A stretch of 39,130 nucleotides of DNA from Diplocloster agilis (GCF_019042275.1 NZ_JAHQCW010000051.1:1-39130), one strand, 5' to 3'; shown: positions 7,945-17,102, counted from the stretch's first letter. Program-made: numbers and translations. Notes: generated from the sequence alone by a model not told the origin.

Positions 7945-7987
7945 AGGACTGAATCCTGTGTAGCACAGGGCTCAGTCCTTCTTTTAT
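7945..7987 (+). terminator. Rho-independent terminator of the deoC operon
   Basis: AGGACTGA (7945-7952) pairs with TCAGTCCT (7972-7979), with an inner CCTGTG/CACAGG stem and a short TAG loop. The run TTCTTTTATT follows. It lies 40 bases after the SorC stop codon. Confidence 0.9.
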
Positions 7988-8063
7988 TCTGATGGAAAGG
8001 ACTAAAATAGTATTTATTCCAGTAAGTTAAGGCCGTAAGTTCTAAAACCATGTGCGGCTATAT

Positions 8064-8092
8064 TTGACAGATACAGGGCGAAGTATTAGGAT
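8064..8092 (+). promoter_or_regulatory. Probable sigma-A promoter of the LysM gene
   Basis: TTGACA at 8064-8069 and TAGGAT at 8087-8092 with a 17-bp spacer, about 90 bp before the start codon. The -35 is consensus and the -10 is moderate. The rest of 7988-8181 shows nothing recognisable. Confidence 0.6.
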
Positions 8093-8181
8093 TAAAAGAA
8101 ATAGAGCCGGGCTCATTTGGCAGATAAGGCACAGAACGACAAATGAAGTTTGTGAGGGTAAGCGTACAATTGGAGGCAAAA

Positions 8182-10242
8182 ATGAAAAAACAGAAAGGGA
8201 ATAATCCCGCTGTGAAATATAAAACAAAAAGACATCGCCGGCTGCGCTCTAAAAATCTTGTTTCGGCTGCGGCTATCTTTATATTGACATTCGCTTTCTG
8301 GATTCTGGCCGCCAGGGAGAGCGAAACCTTTGACCCGCTGTACGCGTCTATCGAGGAAGATCCCAGTTACCGGGACGGGGTCTTTTATATCTATGATATC
8401 AAGGATTATACCCGTTTCGACGGTTACATAAACCGGGCCAGAAAAGTAGAGAAGGAGAATAATGAGGCAGTTGCGGTGGATGTGGAGCTGATGGCGGATA
8501 TTAATTTTGTGGAGGATAGAGGATATGGCTCTTTCATCGGGCATCCGTACATACGTCAGAGTATGCTCAGATACGGAGGGGTTTTCGAGGGGAACGGCCA
8601 TACGATTACTTGGCATGAGAACGCCGGAAACGGGATGTTTGTCTGTGTGGACAGAAAGGCAGTCATCCGCAATCTGACGCTTAAGACGGATCCCATCGTC
8701 TGGGAGATGGATGAGTATGGTGTCGGGATCTTGTGTATGGTCAACTATGGTACGCTTGAGAATATTACGGTGGAAGGGCGGATCGAGGGGACGCAGTGCT
8801 ATGTGGGCGGTATCGCCGGGATTAACCGGGGCACCATCAAGGACTGCGAGAATCGGGCGGAGGTATTCTTAAGCGGCATTGGTGATTATGGGGCGGGCGG
8901 CATCGCCGGTCTGAACAAATGCAAGGTACTGAAAGGGGAAGACGAGCAGAATCCGGTACCCGCTATTATAAAGAACTGCGTAAATACCGGGAAAGTGGAG
9001 GCGCCCTGGGAGGCCGGAGGAATCTGTGCTTATAACGACTGCGCGTTTATCTACGACTGCGGAAATGAGGGAACGGTGACGGCGCAGTATCAGAAGGCTT
9101 ACATTTATCCGGACCATCCGGACTGGTATGAGTATGCACAGGTGGCAGGCATCTGCGGACATATGGGATGGAATTCCATTGAGAATTGTTATAATACCGG
9201 GAAAATCAGTATACTGGAAGAGGGCATACAGGCGACCCATGGCATCGCCGGAGATACGCTTGACTGGGTATGTACGGTCAGCGGCTGTGTCAGTCTGAAA
9301 GGGACGGCCACGGGACGGATGAGACATGAGAGCGTTATGGAGCTTGAGGAAGAAGAGTTCCGACGCTGGAAGGATAATCCTGCCGGTATTCCCTATAGGG
9401 CGAATAATTGGCAGTTTGACTTGGAAGAGGCGAGGGAGAAGCTTTCGCTGGCCCCGCTGGCGGTGTCGGAATCGCCGTTGACGAGGAATCAGGCGGGGGT
9501 CTATCTGTGTGAAGAGTTCTGCCTTCGGGCTCCGGAAGGGTTCTCGATCTCAGAGGTGTCCCCCTTTGCGCTTTGCATGGAAGCGGAACCGGCATCGGAT
9601 CAGATGGAGGCGGAACCGGCCGGGGCCCAGGATCAAAATGGCTGGCAGATGTGGCTTCTGCGGCTCCCGGAAGGACAGACGGATATCAATGATGATCTGG
9701 ATGAAAACGGATGGATTACAAAGGATACGGTCCATGAGTTGTGGCTTGGAATTTCCGGCGCCCATTGGCTGCACCCGAGTTTCAGCTGGGAAGCGGACTG
9801 CCACGTGGAGCGCACCTATGCCACTCAGGGAACTAGGATCATCGATCCGAAAAACTGCCTGGTGCATTACAGGGACGATATTCTGGCGCAGGCGGCTGTC
9901 GGTGAGAATGGGGAGATGATCGATAATGTGGTCGCGGTTCCGATCAGCGGCAACATGGAAGATGGGTATCAGGTGAAATGGCTTCTGCTGTTTACAAATA
10001 AGAATAATAATTATCGGCCACCGCTTTATTTTGTAAAGGACGCATTGAGCGGTTTTGTATATCTGCCCTGTCAGATTACGGCGGCCGAAGGGGACAGCCT
10101 CTATTCTATTGCGAAAGATCTCACCGGAGAGGGAAGCCGTTATGCTAAGCTGGCTGCATATAACCAGTTGGACGTGAGAGAGCCGCTTAGAATCGGCCAG
10201 ATACTCCGAATCCCGGAGGAGTGGCTTGCGGACATACCGTAA
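8182..10242 (+). CDS. Membrane-anchored beta-helix (GLUG-like) protein with C-terminal LysM domain
   Basis: A 686-residue protein. It begins with a basic cytoplasmic tail (many Lys/Arg in residues 1-25) and one hydrophobic segment at about 26-44, a signal anchor with no visible cleavage site. From about 130 to 370 there are repeating G-G-I-A-G-I-N / I-x-N-C-x-N-x-G units typical of GLUG or pectate-lyase-like beta-helices. The C-terminal 50 residues (EGDSLYSIAKDL ... LRIGQILRIP) are a LysM peptidoglycan-binding domain. Start chosen at ATG 8182 because TGGAGG precedes it. It probably sits at the cell surface, with a possible role in adhesion or wall sensing. It is monocistronic and unrelated to the sugar operons on either side. 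Its stop codon is 10 bp from that of the convergent transporter gene. Confidence 0.75.
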   Translation: MKKQKGNNPAVKYKTKRHRRLRSKNLVSAAAIFILTFAFWILAARESETFDPLYASIEEDPSYRDGVFYIYDIKDYTRFDGYINRARKVEKENNEAVAVDVELMADINFVEDRGYGSFIGHPYIRQSMLRYGGVFEGNGHTITWHENAGNGMFVCVDRKAVIRNLTLKTDPIVWEMDEYGVGILCMVNYGTLENITVEGRIEGTQCYVGGIAGINRGTIKDCENRAEVFLSGIGDYGAGGIAGLNKCKVLKGEDEQNPVPAIIKNCVNTGKVEAPWEAGGICAYNDCAFIYDCGNEGTVTAQYQKAYIYPDHPDWYEYAQVAGICGHMGWNSIENCYNTGKISILEEGIQATHGIAGDTLDWVCTVSGCVSLKGTATGRMRHESVMELEEEEFRRWKDNPAGIPYRANNWQFDLEEAREKLSLAPLAVSESPLTRNQAGVYLCEEFCLRAPEGFSISEVSPFALCMEAEPASDQMEAEPAGAQDQNGWQMWLLRLPEGQTDINDDLDENGWITKDTVHELWLGISGAHWLHPSFSWEADCHVERTYATQGTRIIDPKNCLVHYRDDILAQAAVGENGEMIDNVVAVPISGNMEDGYQVKWLLLFTNKNNNYRPPLYFVKDALSGFVYLPCQITAAEGDSLYSIAKDLTGEGSRYAKLAAYNQLDVREPLRIGQILRIPEEWLADIP

Positions 10243-10252
10243 CAGCCTCCTA

Positions 10253-11203
10253 TTAATATAGAAGGGAACATAACTTGGAAGTCAGGGTTATCATACAAGG
10301 GATCGTGACCAATCCCAATATGGTAGATAAGGTAAAGAGGTCGGAGGCATGCTCCGTCCTCTTTTCGCTGCTTTTGGAGAAAAATATTACACTGGAAGCC
10401 ATCGGTACGGACATGGCGATCACCAGGGAATAGGTGAGGGTCTGATCCAGATGCAGAGGGACCAATAGCGCGATGACCACCAGAGGGAAAAGGATCATAC
10501 GGATACAGCTGATCCAGAGAACCCGGGGTTTGCGAAACAGAGACAACAGATTGCCCTGCGCCAGATAGATACCGGATACGATCATGGCCAGCGGGGTATT
10601 CATTCCTGCGATAAATTCAATCGATTTCCGGATGGGAGAGGGAAAAGTTAACCTCATCAGATACATAGCCATACCCAAAAACACACAGATAATCATAGGA
10701 TTGATAAACAGCCGGATTTTTTGACGAATACCGCCATGATTGTCATCAGACATGAGTGAGATCCCATAGGTCCAGACAAACAGTTGAAAGGCGATGACAC
10801 AGGTATTGTTATAAAACAGCCCCAGATTCCCGTACAGGCTCAGCATGATCGGTGCCGCCATAAAGCCTGAGTTAGTAAAGATAATGCCGAAGCGTTCCAC
10901 CGGGAGAAGATGGCGGTTCGCGCCTAAGCGGGCGATATGGGAAATGAGAATCGCCAGTGCGTGGAATAGGGAGGCGGCCAGGAGCCCGATGATAAAATTA
11001 TGAATATAATCCCTGCTGTATTCCATGGAAAAGGAGGAGAGTACCAGCAGGGGATTTACCACATATTGTACCAGATTGGTCAGCTGCAGATTGGTCTGTC
11101 TGGAAATCAGACGGATCTTGTATAGCAGTATGCCGACTCCGATCAGCAGAGTCATTACCAGAACCTGGTTAAAAACAATGCGTCCGATCTCCATAGGCGC
11201 CAC
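10253..11203 (-). CDS. AEC-family (auxin efflux carrier-like) membrane transporter
   Basis: A 316-residue polytopic membrane protein with about ten hydrophobic helices and the family's broken-helix pattern: VNPLLVLSSF near residue 50 and the NSGFMAAPIMLSLYG segment around 110. Bacterial AEC proteins move organic anions such as malate or other carboxylates. It starts 2 bases after the stop of the upstream GntR gene, so translation is coupled. The start may be the GTG at 11203 or the ATG at 11194; neither has a strong ribosome-binding site. Co-transcription with an FCD regulator suggests import or export of an acid in the adjacent regulon (inference). Confidence 0.85.
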   Translation of the reverse strand: MAPMEIGRIVFNQVLVMTLLIGVGILLYKIRLISRQTNLQLTNLVQYVVNPLLVLSSFSMEYSRDYIHNFIIGLLAASLFHALAILISHIARLGANRHLLPVERFGIIFTNSGFMAAPIMLSLYGNLGLFYNNTCVIAFQLFVWTYGISLMSDDNHGGIRQKIRLFINPMIICVFLGMAMYLMRLTFPSPIRKSIEFIAGMNTPLAMIVSGIYLAQGNLLSLFRKPRVLWISCIRMILFPLVVIALLVPLHLDQTLTYSLVIAMSVPMASSVIFFSKSSEKRTEHASDLFTLSTILGLVTIPCMITLTSKLCSLLY

Positions 11204-11205
11204 CG

Positions 11206-11892
11206 TCAGACTCTGGTTATCCCGAAGATATTGGGGGCGAAGGATTTAAGATGCACCAGCTTGTTTTCCGCGATGTGCTGCTGCATTATCTTTTCCGCAG
11301 CGTCAGCATCCTGTGCGGTCAGCGCCTGGACCAGAGTTTCGTGCTGATGGTGGGAACGGGCGATATTGGACGGATTGACGCTGATCAGATTCGTAATCCG
11401 CTCTATCTGCCCGGATATCTGCGAGTACAGCTTTTGCAGTATCAGATTGTGGCTGGCTTCGATCAATGTGTGGTGGAAGACAATATCGGAACAGGTGAGT
11501 GAATGATAATCCTGTGCCGAGATCTGCTGGGCCATTTCCGCGCATAGCTGCCGCATGAATTTAAGCTGAGGCGGATATATCATGATCGCTGCCTGTCTGG
11601 CTGCAAAGCGTTCCAGATATTCCCGTACCTCGTAAAGCTGCGTGATGCTCTCATAGGTGATATCCGAAACCAGATAACCCTTCGAGGGAATGGACACGAC
11701 CAGTCCCTCGCTGATCAGGGCCTGAATCGCCTCCCGGATGGGTGTGCGGCTGCTGTTGAGTTCTGCGGATAATTGCTTTTCACTGAGCACAGAACCGGGA
11801 AGCAGGCGGCGGCAGATAATCTGTTCTTTCAGGTAGTGATACGCCTGTTCCCGCTTTGACTGCTGTACAGTCTCGTTTATTAAAAATTCCAT
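11206..11892 (-). CDS. GntR-family transcription regulator, FCD subfamily (regulator 1)
   Basis: A 228-residue regulator with an N-terminal winged helix (about residues 12-78; typical stretch SRTPIREAIQALISEGLV) and an alpha-helical FCD effector domain (about 85-215) that in relatives binds carboxylated sugars through a metal. Start taken as ATG 11892, 6-7 bases after GAAAGGA; an in-frame TTG two codons earlier overlaps that site. It is closely similar in layout to the second FCD regulator at 21465-22142. The TGGTATACCA-type arrays at 12545-12577, 12869-12901 and 22404-22458 are plausible targets of either regulator. Known FCD regulators of hexuronate genes (ExuR/UxuR) use a similar TTGGTATACCAA core, from memory. 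Confidence 0.9.
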   Translation of the reverse strand: MEFLINETVQQSKREQAYHYLKEQIICRRLLPGSVLSEKQLSAELNSSRTPIREAIQALISEGLVVSIPSKGYLVSDITYESITQLYEVREYLERFAARQAAIMIYPPQLKFMRQLCAEMAQQISAQDYHSLTCSDIVFHHTLIEASHNLILQKLYSQISGQIERITNLISVNPSNIARSHHQHETLVQALTAQDADAAEKIMQQHIAENKLVHLKSFAPNIFGITRV

Positions 11893-11957
11893 AGGCAATC
11901 CTTTCTGTATGCCTCTGATGTATTCTGTCAGGCTGACTCATGAAAACCCTTTTGGAG

Positions 11958-12000
11958 GGACCGCACAGCGGCGGCAAGGAAGATGCCGTTTGCGCGGTCC
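11958..12000 (-). terminator. Hairpin after the cupin gene, possible terminator
   Basis: GGACCGC (11958-11964) pairs with GCGGTCC (11994-12000), with an inner GCCG/CGGC stem. Read on the minus strand it lies 14 bases after the cupin stop codon and is followed by a weak T-containing stretch (GGGTTTTC). It probably ends the cupin transcript or separates it from the regulator gene. Confidence 0.55.
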
Positions 12001-12013
12001 GCCGCCCTAGGTC

Positions 12014-12511
12014 TTATTTTATTTCTTTGTATTCTTTTTCATGGTCAATCTCTTTGTATCCTCTTGACTCCAGGGCGTAGCCTGCTTCCCGCAGGGATGC
12101 TTTTGTATAGATCCAGAGCATAACCAAGGGCTCGTCAAATGGATTATAGAACCAATGCTCCACGCCTTTGGGAGCGAAGATCGTATCTCCGGCGCGCTGC
12201 TCGGTCTCAATATCGCCCACACCGCCGATTCCTTTGCCGGAAAGGATATACATGATCTCCTCACAGCCGACATGGGAGTGCTTCTTATGTAGGGAAGTGC
12301 GGGGAGCGAAGGAACAGATACCAAAGGTCAGTTCCTCGGAGGGCGCCGGGGTCTGCCCGTCAACCAGGATCAGGCGCTCGGCTCCGATCAGATCCGGGAT
12401 CGGGAAATTCTGGCCGTCTTCCTTGGTAATCAGGTAGGGGGACTCTTTTCTGCGCTGCTCCATTTCCTCCGGAGTGAGACTTAATGCATCTTTGTTCATT
12501 TCTTCTGACAT
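12014..12511 (-). CDS. Single-domain cupin protein
   Basis: A 165-residue protein with a central conserved beta-barrel. Cupin motif 1 gives H78-x-H80 with E84/E85 and motif 2 gives GDTIFAPKGVEHW with H119, so a metal site is complete. Start chosen at ATG 12511 because GAGGAGG lies just upstream; a longer reading would run through the promoter. Cupins of this size include sugar isomerases, lyases and sensor proteins, so the activity is not assigned. It has its own promoter with the same operator array as the ABC and KDPG-aldolase operons, so it very likely works in the same pathway, perhaps as an isomerase of a keto-sugar intermediate (inference). Confidence 0.8.
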   Translation of the reverse strand: MSEEMNKDALSLTPEEMEQRRKESPYLITKEDGQNFPIPDLIGAERLILVDGQTPAPSEELTFGICSFAPRTSLHKKHSHVGCEEIMYILSGKGIGGVGDIETEQRAGDTIFAPKGVEHWFYNPFDEPLVMLWIYTKASLREAGYALESRGYKEIDHEKEYKEIK

Positions 12512-12544
12512 AGTAAAAACCTCCTCAAAATTATAAATGTATTT

Positions 12545-12613
12545 TAGGTATACAGATTGAATACTAATGGTATACCACAAGCGTAATATAACATATACAT
12601 TACTAAAATGCAA
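12545..12613 (-). promoter_or_regulatory. Cupin promoter with phased 11-bp operator array
   Basis: On the minus strand: -35 TTGCAT (12613-12608), 17-bp spacer ending in TGT, -10 TATATT (12590-12585), then 7 bases, then three abutting 11-bp units, TGGTATACCAT, TAGTATTCAAT and CTGTATACCTA (12577-12545). The first unit is a perfect TGGTATACCA palindrome. Same geometry as at 12833-12901 and 22368-22458. Confidence 0.8.
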
Positions 12614-12658
12614 GAGAAAATTTTTGTGGCGGACCATTTTTGTAGTGGAAGCGGTCAA

Positions 12659-12832
12659 GGCTGAATAGGCAAGCCGGACCGTATGTATCCCATTCCCCCT
12701 ACAACTGTCCGGCCATATTCATTATGACGGGAACAGATGATAATAAATGTTCTTACGGTTTAAAAAATATACAAAAAAGAGTAGGAAAAATAATATAAAA
12801 TAGACAAAATGATGTGAACGTGAAAAAAAGTC
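12659..12832. other. AT-rich divergent intergenic segment
   Basis: No gene is seen. Bases 12673-12679 (GCCGGAC) pair with 12707-12713 (GTCCGGC). The rest is A/T-rich DNA between the divergent cupin and dehydrogenase promoters and may bend or harbour UP elements; no other motif is recognised. Confidence 0.5.
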
Positions 12833-12901
12833 TTGATAGTTGTAAGGGGTTATGCTAAGATACACACATGGAATACCAATGGAATACCAATGAAATATTA
12901 A
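12833..12901 (+). promoter_or_regulatory. ABC-operon promoter with phased 11-bp operator array
   Basis: -35 TTGATA (12833-12838), 17-bp spacer ending TGC (extended -10), -10 TAAGAT (12856-12861), 7 bases, then TGGAATACCAA at 12869-12879 and again at 12880-12890, with a degenerate third unit TGAAATATTAA to 12901. The array begins at about +1, the position of a repressor roadblock. Confidence 0.8.
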
Positions 12902-12979
12902 CTGTAGACACAAAAGCACAACCTGTGAACGGGACAGGAAAAGACGATTTAAGATGTTGACGCAAAGGAGGTAGGAACA

Positions 12980-14035
12980 ATGGAAAAAATGAAGGCGGTC
13001 GTCTCCAGGGGGGCCAATGAGTATTCGATCGAGACGGTGGATATTCCGCGGCCGGGGTATGGAGAGGTGCTGTGCAGAGTGCGCTCGGTAGCCATCTGCG
13101 GTTCGGATCCGGGATTATTTCACGGGAAATATGAGGAAAGAAGCTGGCCGCCGGCGTATCCATTTATTTTCGGACATGAATGGGCCGGAGAAGTAGTGGA
13201 GCTGGGCGAGGGCGTTGCGAATCTGAAGGTTGGGGACCGGGTGGCAGGCGAAGCACACAGCGGGTGCGGAATCTGTGAAAATTGCAGGCAGGGTTTTTAT
13301 ACTTTGTGCCTCAATTATGGAAAGAACGAAAGCGGTCACCGGCATTACGGATTTACCTCAAATGGAGCTTACGCGGAATATGGAGTATTTACGGAAAAGT
13401 CCTGTGAAGTGATGCCGGATCAAGTCAGTTTTGATGAGGCTACCATGTGTGACACCGGGGGCGTGGCGCTCCAGAGCCTGCGCATTGCCAATGTGGCGTC
13501 CTGTGAGACGGTAGTGGTCTACGGGCCGGGGCCGATCGGAAATCTGGCCATGCAGATCGCCAGGACGAAAGGCGCGGCCGCGATCATGGTCGGCAGAGGC
13601 CACAGGCTGGAGATCGCTAAGAAAAGCGGCGCGGATTATGTGGTAAATTACGAAGCGTGCGATCCGGTGGAAGAAGTACGCAAGATAACGAATGGCCGGG
13701 GGGCGGATGTGGCCATCGAGGCGGCCGGCACACAGGCTTCGGTACATAATGCCATAAAAAGCGTCAAGAAAAACGGAAGGGTTTCCCTGATCGCTTTGAC
13801 AAAAGAAAAAGACATCTATGTACCGGTGAACGACATCGTCTGTGATCAGATCCGGGTAAACGGCTCCAGGGCAAATCCCAATGTGTCAAAGGAGGTTTTG
13901 CAGCTTTTGGAGCAGGGGAAGATCGATACCAAACATTTGATTACCCATACCTTTGACCTGGAAGAGATCCGGCACGCAATCGAGGTATTTGAAAACCGTA
14001 TGGATGGGGCAATGAAGGTGGTAATCCACCCATAA
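12980..14035 (+). CDS. Zinc-dependent sugar/cyclitol dehydrogenase (MDR family)
   Basis: A 351-residue MDR enzyme, first gene of the ABC-importer operon. Catalytic zinc residues C40 and H66-E67, structural-zinc cysteines C96, C99, C102 and C110, and the Rossmann motif GPGPIG (182-187) are all present. The usual EPxA segment reads CDTGGVALQS (157-166), which hints at a different sub-branch from the two dehydrogenases of the first operon. Start follows AAAGGAGG at good spacing. Being first in the same transcript as the importer, it probably carries out the initial oxidation of the imported substrate. In Thermotoga an MDR enzyme (IolM) performs a dehydrogenation in an inositol pathway that also uses a creatininase-family hydrolase; the analogy is suggestive only. 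Confidence 0.85.
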   Translation: MEKMKAVVSRGANEYSIETVDIPRPGYGEVLCRVRSVAICGSDPGLFHGKYEERSWPPAYPFIFGHEWAGEVVELGEGVANLKVGDRVAGEAHSGCGICENCRQGFYTLCLNYGKNESGHRHYGFTSNGAYAEYGVFTEKSCEVMPDQVSFDEATMCDTGGVALQSLRIANVASCETVVVYGPGPIGNLAMQIARTKGAAAIMVGRGHRLEIAKKSGADYVVNYEACDPVEEVRKITNGRGADVAIEAAGTQASVHNAIKSVKKNGRVSLIALTKEKDIYVPVNDIVCDQIRVNGSRANPNVSKEVLQLLEQGKIDTKHLITHTFDLEEIRHAIEVFENRMDGAMKVVIHP

Positions 14036-14102
14036 AGGTGGTATTTCCCTAAGTGGAGAAGCAAACGTTACTATATAAGGTGAAAATTAAGGAGGATTTA
14101 AA

Positions 14103-15167
14103 ATGATGAAGAAAAACGTTCGAAGAGCAGCAGCGGTAGCCATGATGATGGCCATGATTCTGTCCGGCTGCGGAAAATCAGAGGAAAGCGCTGCGCCGGC
14201 AGCTGCCGATGCAGCGCCTGAGACAAAAGAAACAGCGGCTCCGGAGGAAACCGCCGCACAGGCTCCCGAGACAGGAGACGCGGCGGACCAGGATCTCAGC
14301 GGAAAGCGCGCCGTACTGTTAGTTAAGAAATTAAGCAGCAGCTACTGGACGGAGCTAGAAGCAGCCGCCAAAGATAAATGTGAAGAGTACGGATGGACCA
14401 TGGAAACGCTCTGTCCGGTAACCGCGGACAGCAATGAAGAACAGATCCAGCTTCTGGAACAGTCTCTTTTAGACCCGCCGGATGTATATCTGCTGGCGCC
14501 GGCGGATTCGGAGGGAATTACTCCGGCGATCGAGAAGATCAACGAGGCAGGGGTTCCGATTATTAACCTGGCGACCAAGATCACCGGAGAAGGCCTGGAA
14601 TATGTCACTTTTGTTGGCGTAGAATATTATGATATTGCCACCAGCGCAGCGGAAGCTTTGGTAGATCTGTTAGGAGGGGAAGGCAGTGTACTTATTCTGG
14701 AGGGGACGACCGGTTCCCAGACAAGCACGGATATCAAAGCCGGGGCCGATGACGTATTTGCCAAAAACAGCGGTATCACAGTGCTTGACAGCCAGCCTGC
14801 CAATTATCAGCGTCAGGAGGCACTGACGGTAACCCAGAACCTGCTTCAGAAATATCCCGAAGTGGACGCAATCTTTGCTTCCAACGGAGAGATGGCTTTG
14901 GGAGCGGCGGAAGCCGTGCGCCAGGCCGGCAGGGACGGAATAAAGATCTGCGCCCTGAACTGTTCCGAAGAACTGGTACAGGCCATCGCGGATGGCAAGA
15001 TCGCGTTTACCGCGGACGATGTTTCCTGGAAGATGGGCGAACAGGCATCTGTGGCGGCCATAGATTATTTTAAAGGTGTAACCATGGAAAAGGAGAGAAT
15101 GCAGGACGCGGTCATCGTAAACGAAGACAACCTGAGTGAATATAAAGCAAAATACGGAATTCAGTAA
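14103..15167 (+). CDS. ABC sugar-binding lipoprotein (ribose/inositol type, CUT2)
   Basis: A 354-residue exported lipoprotein: basic N-terminus, hydrophobic core, lipobox ILSGC with C23 as the lipidated cysteine, then an Ala/Glu/Pro-rich linker to about residue 65 and a two-lobe periplasmic-binding fold of peripla_BP_4 type (RAVLLVKKLSSSYW at the start of lobe 1). It captures a monosaccharide-like ligand outside the cell and delivers it to the permeases encoded downstream. CUT2 systems carry ribose, galactose, xylose and inositol, so the ligand is open. Start preceded by AAGGAGG. Confidence 0.9.
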   Translation: MMKKNVRRAAAVAMMMAMILSGCGKSEESAAPAAADAAPETKETAAPEETAAQAPETGDAADQDLSGKRAVLLVKKLSSSYWTELEAAAKDKCEEYGWTMETLCPVTADSNEEQIQLLEQSLLDPPDVYLLAPADSEGITPAIEKINEAGVPIINLATKITGEGLEYVTFVGVEYYDIATSAAEALVDLLGGEGSVLILEGTTGSQTSTDIKAGADDVFAKNSGITVLDSQPANYQRQEALTVTQNLLQKYPEVDAIFASNGEMALGAAEAVRQAGRDGIKICALNCSEELVQAIADGKIAFTADDVSWKMGEQASVAAIDYFKGVTMEKERMQDAVIVNEDNLSEYKAKYGIQ

Positions 15168-15515
15168 GAGATAAGATTTCAACATACAAAATTCTATCAG
15201 ATGGAAATCTCATAAATAACGGGATGCTCAGCGAAGCTGCCCGGGATACAGGCTTTGCTTTTTCTTTCACAGGAAGGTGCGTTAAGGATGCGCGTCCTGT
15301 CATTAAACATGCGGTGTGGTACGTCAGCCAATGAAAAACTCCCCTGTTTTTGCGGCCGCATGAAGAAAAGGCAGCCGGAACCGGGAAGCGGCGCGGGGCA
15401 TTCCGGTATATAGTTTGGTACAGCGAAGGCTGCAGCCCATCTGAAGGATATGTCCCAGGAGTATCCGGGGATCAGTAGAATTTATGGCGCAGCAGATGCG
15501 CTGCTGGAGGAAAGT
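15168..15515 (+). other. 348-bp intercistronic region between binding protein and ATPase genes
   Basis: No gene is seen. Several stems are visible: AGATTTC/GAAATCT just after the binding-protein stop codon (about 15174-15224), and ACAGGA/TCCTGT (about 15269-15300) with a GCG-rich interior. No stem is followed by a long T-run. Such a region could stabilise the 5' binding-protein mRNA and lower expression of the membrane components; it is unusually long for this operon type. Confidence 0.5.
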
Positions 15516-17102
15516 ATGCAAAACGAGATATTACTGGAAATGAAGAACATTCGCAAAGAATTTCCGGGGGTTGTCGCGGTTAATGATGTATCTATGGACA
15601 TCCGAAAGGGAGAAGTCCATATTATCATAGGGGAAAACGGGGCCGGAAAATCCACGCTGGTTAAAATGATGGCCGGCCTGTATAAGATCGACGGAGGAGT
15701 CATGCTCCTGGAAGGGCAGGAGTATAAGCCGGCGAATGTTCTCGACGCCCAGCGGCAGGGGGTCAATATCATCCACCAGGAGCTGAGCATGATGCAAAAC
15801 CGCACGGTGGCGCAGAATGTGTTCGTGGGAAGAGAGCCGGTCATGGGGCCGCTGCGGATGGTGGACAATAAGAAAATGAACCGGCAGTGCCGGGAACTGC
15901 TGGAAGGACTAGGCATCGATATCAAACCGACGACCATGGTGAAGGACTTAAGTATTGCGCAGCAGCAGATGGTGGAAGTAGCGAAGGCCATATCCACCGA
16001 GAATAAACTTCTGATTATGGATGAACCCACATCCAGCCTGACGCAAAAAGAGATCGACAACCTGTTCCGTATTACAAGGCAGTTAAAATCACAGGGCACC
16101 AGTATCATCTACATTTCCCACCGGATGCAGGAACTGATGGAGATCGGAGACCGGATCACAGTTATGCGGGACGGCTGTTATGTGGGGACCAGGGACGCTG
16201 ATGATATCGAGATGAGCGAACTGATCACCATGATGGTGGGCCGGACCATTGAAAATGTGTACAACCGCACCTACAATGAGCCCGGAAAAGAGATGCTGCG
16301 CACAGAAAAGCTGACCGGTCTGCGGTTTCGGAATGTGGATATACACGTCTGTCAGGGTGAAATCGTCGGCTTCGCAGGGCTGGTTGGAGCGGGCCGGACG
16401 GAGCTTGTGAAGGCAATCTTCGGTTTCGATCAAGCCGAGGGCGGAAAGGTTTTTCTGGAAGGAAAAGAAATCAATCTGTCGAATCACAGTTGTAACCGTG
16501 CGATCCAAAAGGGGATGGCTATGATTTCCGAGAACCGAAAAACAGAAGGACTGTTCATCAATATGTCGATCAAGGACAATATCGTTCAGGCCTGTATGTT
16601 TGACAAATTCCCAAATGGAATTGTAAAAAACGATGTGATCAAAGAGACCGCGGAGCAGGGCGTCAAGGAACTAAAAGTAGCGACCACCTCCATAGAAAAG
16701 AAGGTATTCAATCTGTCCGGCGGAAATCAGCAGAAGGTCGTCATTGCTAAATGGCTGGCTACCAACAGTAAACTGTTTATTTTCGATGAACCTACCCGGG
16801 GAATCGACGTGGGGGCCAAATCAGAAATCTATGGTATTATGAATGATCTGGCGAAGAACGGAGCCGCGGTGATTATGATCTCCTCTGATCTACTGGAGCT
16901 TTTAGGCCTTGCGGACCGGGTCTATGTCATGAAAGACGGGGAGATTTCCGGTGAAGTGAGCCACGAGGAAAATGTATTTACGCAGGAATATATCTTAAGC
17001 CTTGGAATCGAAGGCGGGAAAGCGGTTGAGCATAAATCGCCGTCCGCAGCGGAGTCCGGGCCGAAGGACTGCCAAAAAGGAGGAAATCATGCAGCAGGTT
17101 AA
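15516..17102 (+). CDS. Sugar ABC transporter ATPase with two nucleotide-binding domains (RbsA type)
   Basis: A 528-residue cytoplasmic ATPase with tandem NBDs. NBD1 carries Walker A GENGAGKST (39-47), signature LSIAQQQ and Walker B LLIMDEPTSSL. NBD2 has the degenerate Walker A (GLVGAGRTE) usual for this family, a full LSGGNQQKV signature and FIFDEPTRGID. Start chosen at ATG 15516 after GGAGG; the upstream in-frame extension to 15450 has no ribosome-binding site. Its 3' end overlaps the permease start by 14 bp, implying coupled translation. It powers import by the two permeases that follow. Confidence 0.93.
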   Translation: MQNEILLEMKNIRKEFPGVVAVNDVSMDIRKGEVHIIIGENGAGKSTLVKMMAGLYKIDGGVMLLEGQEYKPANVLDAQRQGVNIIHQELSMMQNRTVAQNVFVGREPVMGPLRMVDNKKMNRQCRELLEGLGIDIKPTTMVKDLSIAQQQMVEVAKAISTENKLLIMDEPTSSLTQKEIDNLFRITRQLKSQGTSIIYISHRMQELMEIGDRITVMRDGCYVGTRDADDIEMSELITMMVGRTIENVYNRTYNEPGKEMLRTEKLTGLRFRNVDIHVCQGEIVGFAGLVGAGRTELVKAIFGFDQAEGGKVFLEGKEINLSNHSCNRAIQKGMAMISENRKTEGLFINMSIKDNIVQACMFDKFPNGIVKNDVIKETAEQGVKELKVATTSIEKKVFNLSGGNQQKVVIAKWLATNSKLFIFDEPTRGIDVGAKSEIYGIMNDLAKNGAAVIMISSDLLELLGLADRVYVMKDGEISGEVSHEENVFTQEYILSLGIEGGKAVEHKSPSAAESGPKDCQKGGNHAAG

